Shown here piece after piece: positions 36,072-45,484 of a stretch of DNA of 64,000 nt (positions within the stretch are counted from its first letter, which is position 1; every line of letters begins with the position of its first letter). This DNA is from Anthoceros angustus (taxonomy: Eukaryota; Streptophyta; Anthocerotopsida; Anthocerotales; Anthocerotaceae): positions 1,178,001-1,242,000 of the forward strand of contig MU008168.1 in assembly GCA_010909165.1 (NCBI GenBank), read 5' to 3'. The notes under the pieces were generated by a model. It saw only the letters and a list, made by a program, of their open reading frames with translations. It had not been told where the DNA came from and did no database searches. A program made the position numbers and the translations under genes.

Positions 36072-36148
36072 TATATTTGGTGAACGGACAATAGATTGGC
36101 TTCAAGTTCAAAATGGGTTCATTAGCAAATTTGAGTAGCCTTCTAAAA

Positions 36149-36440
36149 TGTCTTTGAACAAGGTAGGGCTTGATGAAACCATTGTGAGCGAGGAACAATT
36201 CATCCAATTGATGTGTGAGTTGCACCTTGCCATGAAAGTGGAGATGAGGAAGGAGAAGTCAATATTTTGTTCCAATATGTATGTATAAAGAAGAAGATGG
36301 ATTAGGAGTTGATCAAGCAGTTAGTATGGCCTTCACGGTGGTAATCTTCATGATTATATCTTTATGGGTTTGCGTCTACAATGTGATGATCAAGATTGTA
36401 CATTCCTCACACCAGGATTTTTTCCTAGGTTACAGGTTCG
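36149..36440 (+). pseudogene. Second part of COR, copy B
   Basis: SLNKVGLDETIVSEEQFIQL and the FLTPGFFPRLQ block are present. Losses near 36,230 and 36,340 break what copy A keeps as one frame. A donor (TTACAG/GTTCGTAA, about 36,435) and an acceptor (TTGTAG/GTACTT, about 36,540) match the possible intron in copy A. Confidence 0.65.
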
Positions 36441-36612
36441 TAACTTTTCTGAAGTTGAATATCTTTTGTTTTATGTCCTGAAACTTCTTCTTGTTTTATT
36501 ATTATTAACTACTCTAGTCTCATTGTTCCTATATATTGTAGGTACTTTTATACAAATATTGTTTGAAAAAAGGCTGGGTTGATGAGGAAAGACCAATTGA
36601 TTCAGAATAAAA

Positions 36613-37098
36613 TTGGAGCCTAATGTCCTTTTAATATCTGCAGAGGCAATGGATATCTTTGTGGAATTTAATGCCAAAGTGGGTTGTTACATAGATATAT
36701 TGGCTCGATCTACTCAAGGCTATTTAGAGTCCATGTCATTTCTGGAGGATCATATTGAATCTCAGATTCGGTCATTTTGTGCTTCGCATGAGGGTTGTGC
36801 AGGGGTCACACTAGTTGAAGGTGTTCTTCGACATGAATGTGTAATGTCCCTCACTCTATGCAGATACAGGAGATACGAGTGTATTCTGACAAACGAGCTA
36901 GTTGAAAAGGTGGTTGATGCAAAGGATCGACGTCTTGCACACTACACGCAATCTTGGAAGTGTATGCGGCGGCCGACTCATCATTTTAAAGGCCAACATA
37001 GAGTATGCAACGTGGTGGATGGTCATGTCATTTTGGGACAAAAGAGGACCTTGCAAAGCGAGCGAGTTCCAAGGTTTGAAGCTCTCAATTGTGGATAG
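36613..37098 (+). CDS. TRN1-like C-terminal region, copy B
   Basis: One frame gives AEAMDIFVEFNAKVGCYIDI, LARSTQGYLESMSFLEDHIE, CAGVTLVEGVLRHECVMSL and NELVEKVVDAKDRRLAHYTQ. In Arabidopsis TRN1, from memory of the family, a region with the same run of motifs ends the protein. Here the frame goes on to VDGHVILGQKRTLQSERVP and stops at 37,098, with the caspase-type domain starting about 150 bp later, probably across an intron (acceptor TTGCAG at about 37,200). Confidence 0.7.
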   Translation: MEPNVLLISAEAMDIFVEFNAKVGCYIDILARSTQGYLESMSFLEDHIESQIRSFCASHEGCAGVTLVEGVLRHECVMSLTLCRYRRYECILTNELVEKVVDAKDRRLAHYTQSWKCMRRPTHHFKGQHRVCNVVDGHVILGQKRTLQSERVPRFEALNCG

Positions 37099-37254
37099 TT
37101 TGTGTTGCACTAGGTGTCCTTCTTCTCTTCACATGTAGTTTCTAAGTAGCTTTGCACAAGTAGGCCGTTTCTTGCATACTCTAAGGCTATACATTGCAGG
37201 ATTGAAATCTAGTAGTTGCTTTGGTGGAACTTCTACAGCTATCCCATAGTAGCT

Positions 37255-38028
37255 TTGCGAAAGAACAACTGATTGTTGGGAGTAGTTATCCTAACCATGG
37301 TGTGGAAGAAGGTAATCGAAGAGGTTTGGCAATGATTGTGAGTGCGGAAGAGGATAGACTGGAGGATCAGACAGAGGGCGACTTGATTTTCTTTTCAACA
37401 CATTGGGCTTTCATCTGATATTTTAGTGGACAGTTCGAGTGTCAAAGCACATTTAGGAAAGTTGCCGATCTCTGCCTTGAAAAGGACGATTGCTTTGTGT
37501 GTTGCATCAATGCTCATGGGGGGATTGAAGAAAATGGCAGAGACTACATTGAAATTGGAAAACCACCGGAGAAGCTATATGTTTACGATGACATCGTGAA
37601 GCCCATCTTGAATCCAAGTGGTTGAAAGACAAGCCTAAGGTGTTTTGATCAATGCTTGTCGAGCCATCCAAAGTGGGAAAGCTAAGGACTCAAGTCGAGG
37701 GTAGCCAAATTGTGAGTGAGAGAGCCGGAGAAGATCTCGCCTGCTTTCCGAGAAGGATTGTCTCATCTTCTTCTCGACCAGTCATGGACAACAATCGTTT
37801 AGAGATGTCAACAATGGCTCAAACTTTATCATAGCTTTGATGGAAGCCATCATTGAGGGGTCGGAAAAAAAGGATGATATGTTCAGCATTTTAACATCAG
37901 TGATTGCCAAGGTCACGGAGATGCCACGTTGGCTCCGAAATCAAGAAGGGTCTTATGAGAGGAGACCCCAGTGTCCGGTGTTTTCCTCCACACTCACGAG
38001 AAAGCTTTGGTGGTGGCCTCGGCCTTAG
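37255..38028 (+). pseudogene. Caspase-type (C14) p20+p10 domain, copy B
   Basis: The opening strand reads RRGLAMIVSAEEDRLED, like the RGLALIINN of caspases. After one TGA (about 37,417) the same frame gives FRKVADLCLEKDDCFVCCIN, AHGGIEENGRDYIEI and YVYDDIVKPI. The DDCFVCCI-x-x-HG string is the catalytic-His block. One-base losses near 37,568, 37,646 and 37,690 break the Cys strand, which copy A preserves (LINACRA). The p10-like end (GSEKKDDMFSILTSVIAKV, then PQCPVFSSTLTRKLWWWPRP) is open to the TAG. Metacaspases lack this DCFVCCI and STxxGxxS pattern, so the domain resembles animal-type caspases more. The assignment is by eye. Confidence 0.65.
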
Positions 38029-38213
38029 GTGCAAGGAAGCAGCCCGGCAAAAGTTGGATTGAGCATGAGCAGAAGGTTCACACATTTCGAGTTGCAGACC
38101 AAGAGCATCAGGAAGCACCATTGCTATATGCATTGCTGGAAGACCTAACCACTAAGCTAAAGGAGGCTGGGTATGTAGACTTCGAGGAAAGCTGGCATGG
38201 AGAGCTGAATTGA
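38019..38213 (+). pseudogene. PPR E-motif remnant after the caspase-type domain, copy B
   Basis: The text and ending are the same as in copy A (KQPGKSWIEHEQKVHTF, LEDLTTKLKEAGYVDFEESW). It overlaps the last codons of the caspase-type frame in a different reading frame. Confidence 0.65.
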
Positions 38214-38292
38214 ACACAAGGCAGATGTCGTAGTAGTAACCTTCATTTATCAGCAATTAAGCTTAGTACATTCAAAGAGTGATTTCTTCTGG

Positions 38293-40381
38293 CTACAGTT
38301 GCTGTTTCCTAAGGTCCTTCTGCAATGCATTCTGCTCACTCCAGTGACGGAAAGCTTCCCTTACAGGATTGAGCTCTGCATCCTCTATCTGAGCCTGAGA
38401 GGTGACATTGTCTATCCAGAAAGACCACACCGGAGTAGTGTGGTCCAACAGGGGCCACACTGGGAGCACCACATTGTGCAAAAATGTTTGCATAATGCTC
38501 TTCACCTCGCTGGATGGTTCTAACCTTGAATGTTTAGCATCATTCATGGTTGCCATCAAGTTCTGGGCATATGAGCTGGGCTGCCGAAAATTGTGGAAGT
38601 CGTTGTCTACAAGGACCAAGCCTTCTGACGGTGCAAGTGGCAGGATTATGCGGGAGTGTCGAGCCAGTGACAGAGGTATCACGTCAGGGGAAGCACTCCC
38701 ATAACACAGCCACAGCTGTTCCCACCATCTTTCTGATCTGAAAGCAAATCAGCCAACAGACAACTCTTGACACTCCAGCAAGCAGTACAACCACCAAATG
38801 CACACCAGTGCCAGAACAGACAGAACCCGACATCATACAAAATCGTGTGTACCTGATGAAGCATAAAGGACTCGCCAGTGATGGACAATCTCAGGAGACG
38901 GACATTTCCGCAAATCTCAATCTGAGAACTACAGGAGCAGGAGATGATGTGCCGAAAATGTGCAGTCCTGATTTTGTCTTTGCTGTCAGGCTCAAACAAC
39001 CACCTTGCCCTTGCTGTAGATTCATCATCTTCTGCCCCATCTGGAACCTGGCTTTCTTCATCCAAAGATGATTGGTCATCTTCCGGAATGCTCACACCAC
39101 TGTCACAATCATCCAGCACCTCCGGGACAACCGCCGATTCATCTTCGGAAGACCGACTACCCCTGCGGTTAAAGTAGGCAGGCTTGTTCACGTCTTTGTA
39201 CTTGCTCCGAGCGGTGTAATTATGGAAAGGATGCCTTCCTGCCAATTGACAACAGCCAATGTCACGGGTACTGCTACACGTCCTCCTAACCAAGCTTTCG
39301 GTGCCTCAATTGGCTGACAACCTGAAATGCTGATAATATGTTGTTCAGCTCTGTCACTCGATCTTCACTTGCTGCCATTGAACCAGAGTGATTGATGTCA
39401 AGCACAGCCGGTGGTAGTAGATACTCGTATGTGCGGGTAAAACACATCTTTCTTGAATCGAAGGACCTGCAGAACCAGGATGGTCAGTGCCGAAAACGGC
39501 AGTTATGACTGAAACATTCCACACATTGAGCTTAAGTCGAGTCAGACCTGGGCACTGGGACAACAGAAAACACTTTTATGCTTGCAGGTAAGTGAGCATT
39601 GATACTTTCCGCCAATGCAAGCCTGTCCCTGTCATGGACCCATTCTGCTTCTGGGACTTCCATCTTCATAGAAATGACTGTGCTTATGGAGTGCACCTGA
39701 GCTGAACGTAGAAACACAATTAGAACCTTTTGATCTGCGTCACATTCTACCAACCCAATCACAATGACGGGCAGCTGAAGAGCAACCTCCTCAAATCTAG
39801 CAATTTGAGGTGCAGTTACACTAGGACCTTCCAGTCGTGCTAACGACTGGTAACATACATAGTGCATCAGACTTTGACACATACAGAATCTCGTAGGGCA
39901 CGACGGTTACCCCTTTATCAGTTCGGCTGCTGCGTGCCCATCCAAGTCTGTGAAGATTCCCAAAGTTACTAGCAAGCATTCCATGAGCCGCCAATATGGC
40001 TTTCTCCAGCTCTGCTTCAACGGCTGCAAGAATACAGACCGGAGAAAGCATAATACTAGCAGCAGCTCAGCCATTGTAGCTTGGACAGAAGCTACTTACT
40101 GGGGACTCCTGTAGACCCTTGCAACTGCAGTCCTGCAAAACCTGAGTGACTTCAGGACAACCGCATACTTTTCCTCTCAAGCATGATAACCAAATGTCGA
40201 TCATTTGCTAATCTATTTGGGCTGATCCTTCTACCAACCTTTGTACTCGGTTCCAACATAGCCAACCCAGAAGCAAACCTTCTTCTTCACCTCCCATCAC
40301 CAGGAGCAGTAGCAGACGGTTCCAGCAGCCCGTCACTTCCCTCACCACAGGGCAAAGCTCAACTGAAGTTCTTTCTGCCAT
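38293..40381 (-). CDS. tRNA pseudouridine synthase, TruA/PUS1 type, copy 3
   Basis: The C-terminal exon is complete: [20 protein letters not shown] through [20 protein letters not shown] to a TAG at 38,293-38,295. The middle exon ([31 protein letters not shown]) is identical in protein to copy 2 over about 200 residues. The catalytic block [13 protein letters not shown] is intact at about 39,905-39,945. Exon 1 (ATG at 40,381) shares the one-base loss of copy 2 and has a second loss (CACCTCCC against CACCCTCCC). Unless another start or splice is used, the N-terminal strand is out of frame. Confidence 0.75.
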
Positions 40382-41401
40382 CCTCCATGAAGTCCTCCTA
40401 CAAGAGTGACCTGATCCACCCTTAGTCTCCAACAGTCCCAGAAATTTTCCTCTGGTGAATGCTCGAGAGCTTACTTTTCCTGCATACATGACAGCAAGAC
40501 AGATGATCACCACATTCCGCTTCTATGACCCAACAGGATGCACACCCACGACATAAGAAGGACAACATGATAGGATGTACGCCATCACTCACTCACTTGA
40601 GTCACATTGCCCGTGTCCCTTGGCCAGAGTCTGGAAAGAGGGCGGCACCAGGGTGCAGAGCTTGCAGCTGCTCCACCACACTGCGCTGCTACGCATGGCA
40701 CCCAGAATGCTTCAAAATTTTGCCTCACAGCACACAGTGTGCCAAATACAGTCTTGTCTCAAGTCCTGTTAGGCAGGACGGCGGATTTCTACATACATGT
40801 ATTCGGTATCATAAATCTCACACTGATAATATAAAATGGAATCAAATCGATGCTTAGTGTTTTCTGCTCGCTGTTTTCGCTTGGTGTTCTCCATATTAGG
40901 AGTTGTTTGGAGAAGAACCTTAAGCATTTTGCGCTTCGATCGGTGTAATTTAGGTATGCCATGATATAAGTTGTTAAGTACTAAGTTCTATGTCAAGAAA
41001 TTTTATCCAAGAGGACTACAATGGACTTTTTCTTCTAATTCACTTCAGAAGAAGTTAGAAGCATAGGTAATAGAGAGAATTTAAATGTAAGGTTGAGATT
41101 GAGCTAATTATTATCTAGCATGTAAAATCGACGTTTATTTAATACCATATAGGTAGTGGAGAGCTATTGATTTGGAAAGCCTTACATCTATGACACCATA
41201 TAACTAGAGAAAGTTATTGATTCAAAAACCCCAGATGTAAGGAACAATTATGCAATAAAGAAAGTTGTTGGTACGATTTAAAAAATCTGGATACAATGTC
41301 AAGTTGACTATTTCTCGATTGCACACCACACAAATAAAACTATTAATATATTATTTTATAAAATGATAAAGTTGTGAATCCTCTTCTCTCAAGCATGGAG
41401 C
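40382..41401. other. Intergenic stretch of unit 3
   Basis: It matches 22,630-23,647 almost base for base, including the shortened dispersed repeat near 40,940-41,050. No gene is seen. Confidence 0.5.
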
Positions 41402-41472
41402 TCCCCTAGCCTAATGGAAAGCATCTTACTTCTAATAAAGGGATTGCGGATTCGAATCTTAGTGTTAGGCGA
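41402..41472 (+). pseudogene. tRNA-Arg(TCT)-like sequence, copy 3
   Basis: The same element, with changes in box B (GGATTCGAATC) and in the 3' arm (TAGGCGA), so pairing of the outer stem is weaker than in copies 1 and 2. Confidence 0.5.
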
Positions 41473-41489
41473 TTGCGAGTTTGAATCCC

Positions 41490-42300
41490 GCTGAGAGAAC
41501 TCTAGCAACTTGTTGCATCATTTGAGTTCGTGCTAAGAAACATGAAAATATGGGTTCCTAGGATCTGAGGATCATCTCATCGAGAGTTTGGCAACGTGTT
41601 CTATTGCATCGTTTGAGTTCGTGCAGGAAACATGAGTTCATGGAGGAAACTTCAAATAGTAAACATGGGGCTCATGCCGTCGAGAGTACGGAGGAAACAT
41701 GGGTTCCCGCCGAGAACTCATGGAGGAAACTTCATATAGTAAACATGGGGCTCATCCCGCCAAGAGTACTCTGGCAACATGTTCCATTGCATCGTTTCAG
41801 TTTGTGTAGGAAACATGAGTTCCCACCAACAGTACTCTAGCAACTTACTCTCTGGCAACTTGTTTCATTACATTATCTTGCAACTTGTTCCATTGCATCG
41901 TTTGAGTTCGGATAGTAAACATAGGGTTCATCAAGAAATGTCATGGGTTCCTGTTGGGAGTACTCTGGCAACTTGTTCCATTGCATCATTCGAGTTCGGA
42001 TAGTAAACATGGGGTTCATTAGGAAATATGAGTTCTTGCTGGGAGTACTCTGGCAACTTGTTCCATTGCATCGTTTGAGTTCGGATAGTGAACATGGGGT
42101 TCATTCGTTAGTGCAGAAAATATGGGTTCGAATCCCACTGAGAGTACTCTGACAACTTGTTCCATTGCATCGTTTGAGTTCGTGTAGGAAACATGGGGTT
42201 CATGCTAATGCCGGCTGGAGTACTCTAGCAACTTGTTCCATTGCATCCTGTGTTTTCATGATTTGAGTTGTGTAGGAAACATGAGGTTCATGCTAATGCA
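41490..42300 (+). repeat. Minisatellite, copy 3, expanded and diverged; right edge of the segmental duplication
   Basis: Up to about 41,830 the units resemble those of copies 1 and 2. Beyond that, units of about 65-80 bp follow a different consensus (GAGTACTCTGGCAACTTGTT, CATTGCATCGTTTGAGTTCG, GATAGTAAACATGGGGTTCA), and one reads GGGTTCGAATCCCACTGAGA, a fresh box-B-like string. No PPR sequence follows. The third unit therefore ends within this repeat. Confidence 0.7.
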
Positions 42301-43025
42301 AATATGAGGCTCCTACGTTCAGTCCGAAACGGAGGAAGAAACGGCCTTGAAGGGCCCTAGAAGAATCCGGGTTCCCACCATGGCTGACAAGGTGTGGTTT
42401 AGTATTTCTCTAAGATTGCTGGAGCTTCGGGCAGCAATCTATTTAATATGTACTAGGGAAGGGGAATGGGCTGGCTAGAGACTTTAAGATCTGCCCTTAT
42501 TACTATTCTGTAATACAACTGCGGGGCATCGCCCCACGAGGCCTCGTACCGGTTTTCGTTTGTGCTGAGAGCTTGATGACTGCTGGCTAACGGGAAGGCT
42601 TGCACAGCTTGCCCCTTTTCTTGCTTTTCCGGTGCCACTACCGTCCTAAAAATGTGTGTGTAGTATAGGAGTCTGGTCACTTTTCATTGCAAGCTTCCAT
42701 TGCTGCTGAGCTGAGTACACTACTCGTCACAGCTGTGGTGCCCGGGACACGAGTCTGTACAGGCTTGCCTGCTGACTAGCGAAAAGCCATCGTGAGAATC
42801 TCTGTTTTGAGTAAACAGTTACTGACCAAGGCTGCTGTTGCTTTCTATCGAAGTCCTACACGAGGTATGCTGCTGTGAGAGATCCAGCCTTCCCCTAACC
42901 TCGTCTTTATACATTGTATGCGTGGCTACTAACCTAGGGGCCTGCTGAGCACCTCTGATAGATAGACGCTGCGCGACATCCAACAGTTCCTACCTGGGTT
43001 TTGCATGTAGGCAGGTTCCTACACA
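42301..43025. other. Unassigned stretch
   Basis: Nothing recognisable as a gene, RNA or transposon is seen on either strand; short open frames only. Confidence 0.5.
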
Positions 43026-43380
43026 GCCGTGATGAGTATTAGTCCTCTTACTTGCACACCAACTCTCATTTGGAAACAACAATTGAATGTGTTGCTTCGA
43101 CATACACCAAGCGTCATGAAGTATCAGTCCTCTTGCTTGCACACAAACTCTCATTTGGAGACAACAATGAATGTGTTGATTCGACATACACCAAGTGTCA
43201 TGAAGTATCAGTTCTCTTTGCTTGCCCACAAAATCTCATTTGGAGACAACAGATGAATGTGTTGCTTCGACATACACCAAGCGTCATGAAGTATCAGCCC
43301 TCGTGCTTGCCCACTCAGTCCTTTGGAGAGTACAAATGAATGTGTTGTTGCAACATACACCAAGCGGCATGCAAGTTTTC
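43026..43380 (+). repeat. Tandem repeat, about 84-bp unit, about four copies
   Basis: The phrase GTTGCTTCGACATACACCAA starts at 43,091 and recurs with changes at 43,175, 43,261 and 43,344 (periods 84, 86 and 83). Each unit also holds a form of CATGAAGTATCAGT and CTCATTTGGAGACAACA. It lies just downstream of the ET gene's stop. Confidence 0.8.
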
Positions 43381-43435
43381 GCTCCTGTTTTTGCTACCTC
43401 TCGTTCATCGATCACTTCCGACGCAGCGGTTGGTC

Positions 43436-44875
43436 TCATAAGCTACGCAATCTGACTCTCATCCCTTTGTGGGCAGCACATCGCTTTCGTCCCTTCCTTG
43501 GGGCAACATTGCATGTGTTGCCATCGTGCAACACAACGCCACAAACAGCGTGTACTGCAACCAGACTGCCTCCACTTGATCTTGATCTTCTAGACGCTTG
43601 CACTTCGCCCTGCAGTCCCTGGACACCAGCCGGTTCCACCTGCTTGGCTGCTGCCAGGGGCTTGGGGTTGCCTCCCTTCCGTGCTGCAGCTGCCTTGGTT
43701 GCCTTCACCTTCAAAGTTTCCGAGGCCTGCACGACAGAGGCCATGATCCGCTCATGCTGCTTCAAGGCGGCCTTGGGATTGCTCACCGCAACAGCAATAC
43801 CTCGACGCGGCCTTCCTGACAGCACCCACTTGATGTATGCAAGGTAACTGAAGGCACTGTAGCAGGAAACCGTCTGCTCTGCCACATGCAGCTTCGAGGT
43901 GATATCATGAGGCCTTCTACATCCGTTCTTGTCTCTGTTCCAAGCATAATCGAACACTGCAAGCAGATCCTCTTCCACCCTCTTGGCTGCCTCCTTGCTC
44001 TGCGCCTGCACGGCAGCAGCTGCTTCAGACTAGGCGAACCACACAAACAGACTCTGCTCAACGTGGCATTGCAAACACAGAACTCACCAGAGCCCATCGG
44101 AAAACTATAGACCGGCCTTCTGCAAACACTCTGGTGAAGAGCTGAGGTCCTTGCCAAGCTCCATCGTCAGTCACAGAAAGCAGCACCCTGGCTCTCCCCG
44201 AACCCTTGCCATCTACCTCTGCTCAACATGTCAGTCATCTCAGAAATCCCCATTTTGTCAAGTGCACTGAACCTGCAACGGAACACACCAAAGATGCCGT
44301 CATTCCTTCCTTCCTTCCTTCCACCATACCTAGTCCTGCCACCTTCAGGCTTGCAAACCCCGGGCACACTTCCAAATGGGACCCCGCCTGCCCATACCGC
44401 TGCAGCCTCTGTCTAACATTCTCCGCCTCCCCCACATACACTGCCACAACATCCTCCCCCTTGATCCTCCGAACCGGCCTCTCCCTAACTGCCAGGACTC
44501 TGGGGAAAATGCCAAGCTCGTACACCCCAGGCCCCGTATGATCGCAGCTGGGCAGATTATGCAGCCTGTATTTGGACACACCTTCCTTCCCAGCTGCATG
44601 ATCCTGCCAGTCTGAAGCGCCCACCAGAATCTGCGCATCGTGAGACCAGCATCAGCTTCCAATGAGAGCAACAACCGACATTGCAGGTGGTGTGTCACTG
44701 TCATTACCTTCCATTCTGAGAAGAGGGAGTCATGCTTTACTCGACGACAGTCCTCTCTTTTTAACCTCTCGCTTGCATCAAGCTTCTCCTTCTGGTCATC
44801 CTGCGTTTGCTTTTGCTGGTGCTGGTGCTGGTGCAGCGGCTGCTGTTGCTGTTGTTGGGGATGCTTCTTTCCCAT
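43436..44875 (-). CDS. EFFECTOR OF TRANSCRIPTION (ET) family protein with GIY-YIG domain and Cys-His motif
   Basis: ET proteins are plant nuclear regulators with a GIY-YIG-type domain and a C-terminal zinc-binding Cys motif. Exon 1 (44,875-44,708) has a Gln/His-rich start and then KREDCRRVKHDSLFSEWK. Exon 2 starts at 44,630 (ILVGASDWQDHAAGKEG) and holds PGVYELGI and VAVYVGEAENVRQRLQRYG, the two GIY-YIG strands and the conserved Arg helix. A short exon near 44,150-44,090 gives EGRSIVFRWAL. The last exon (about 44,030-43,436) gives EEDLLAVFDYAWNRDKNGCR and CGVVLHDGNTC...GRKRCAAHKGMR. The order matches Arabidopsis ET proteins throughout. The gene looks intact, and exon borders other than the first donor and acceptor are approximate. 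Confidence 0.85.
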
Positions 44876-45050
44876 TATCACAACAACAACCACGTAGTCT
44901 AGCTTGCTACGCTGCTAAACATATATCTGTGCTTGTGTCCGAACTGCAGCAACAGTAAGGGAAGGGATTGAAGTTGGTGCCGCCCTAATCGCTTTCGAAG
45001 GGAGCCGGCTGGAGGTGGCGGCAGGGCTTTAATGAGATGCGAGAGGCGCG

Positions 45051-45470
45051 ATGAGGGGCGCAGGCAGCGACGATCCCTTCGAGGCGGCAGTTGGGCTTGA
45101 GGATCAGATTCTACGGGAGGGCTTCGAGGAAGGCTTCCAAGCGGGCGTGCGCGAGGGACGTGAGGAAGGCCGCCAGGTGGGGCTGAAGGCCGGGTTCGAG
45201 CTAGCGGGGGAAGTGGGTTTCTACCGCGGCTGCCTGGATGTGTGGCAGGCCGCGCTACAGCGTCACCCAGAACTCTTCTCTGCCAGGGCGCAGCGCAGCT
45301 TGCTGCAGCTGCATCAGCAGTTACTGGCCTTCCCTCTTCTCTCGCCTCAGGACGAGCAGCTGAACTTGCTGAGGGCCAAGTTCCGGGCTGTGGCCTCGTT
45401 GTTCTCGCTTCCGCTGCAGAATGCTGAGTTGCCTCATGCCTCGGCTGCAGCGGGGGCGTCTGATTTTTGA
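45051..45470 (+). CDS. LTO1: LTO1/ORAOV1 homologue (Yae1 domain)
   Basis: LTO1 with YAE1 is the adaptor that brings the cytosolic iron-sulfur targeting complex to the ribosome-recycling ATPase ABCE1. This 139-residue single-exon frame starts DDPFEAAVGLED. It then shows the glycine-every-four pattern of the deca-GX3 motif: EGFEEGFQAGVREGREEGRQ, VGLKAGFELAGEVGFYRG. It ends in Ser-Asp-Phe; adaptors of this pathway often end in an acidic residue plus Trp or Phe. The start ATG fits the family N-terminus. SUV3 begins only 15 bp after the stop codon on the same strand. Confidence 0.85.
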   Translation: MRGAGSDDPFEAAVGLEDQILREGFEEGFQAGVREGREEGRQVGLKAGFELAGEVGFYRGCLDVWQAALQRHPELFSARAQRSLLQLHQQLLAFPLLSPQDEQLNLLRAKFRAVASLFSLPLQNAELPHASAAAGASDF

Positions 45471-45484
45471 TCCACCTTGCTGAG

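Larger units (their letters stand above)
26747..38028 (+). pseudogene. TRN1-like LRR-Roc-COR gene with C-terminal caspase-type domain, copy B
   Basis: It has the same architecture as copy A but five LRR modules instead of eight before the linker exon. The start is the ATG at 26,747 (MADPSLPAG). Introns are 33,346-33,447, 33,508-33,673 and 35,018-35,175, all GT-AG and at the same places as in copy A. This copy keeps the terminal modules, the Roc P-loop junction, COR and the TRN1-like C-terminal region better than copy A. Its caspase part is open through the catalytic His, apart from one TGA, and broken before the Cys. The final caspase strand ends in LTRKLWWWPRP and a TAG at 38,026-38,028, the natural end of the long frame. 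Confidence 0.75.

Noticed and set aside
43026-43380. The 84-bp tandem repeat as a CRISPR array
   Set aside because: Units are adjacent and imperfect with no unique spacers, and the DNA is plant nuclear.
44300-44330. CTTC-repeat tract as a regulatory element
   Set aside because: It lies at or near an intron of the ET gene and is a plain short tandem repeat with no other evidence of function.
43583-44541. Plus-strand ORFs across the ET gene
   Set aside because: They have no family signature, whereas the minus strand carries the full ET order of GIY-YIG and Cys-rich motifs with splice sites.
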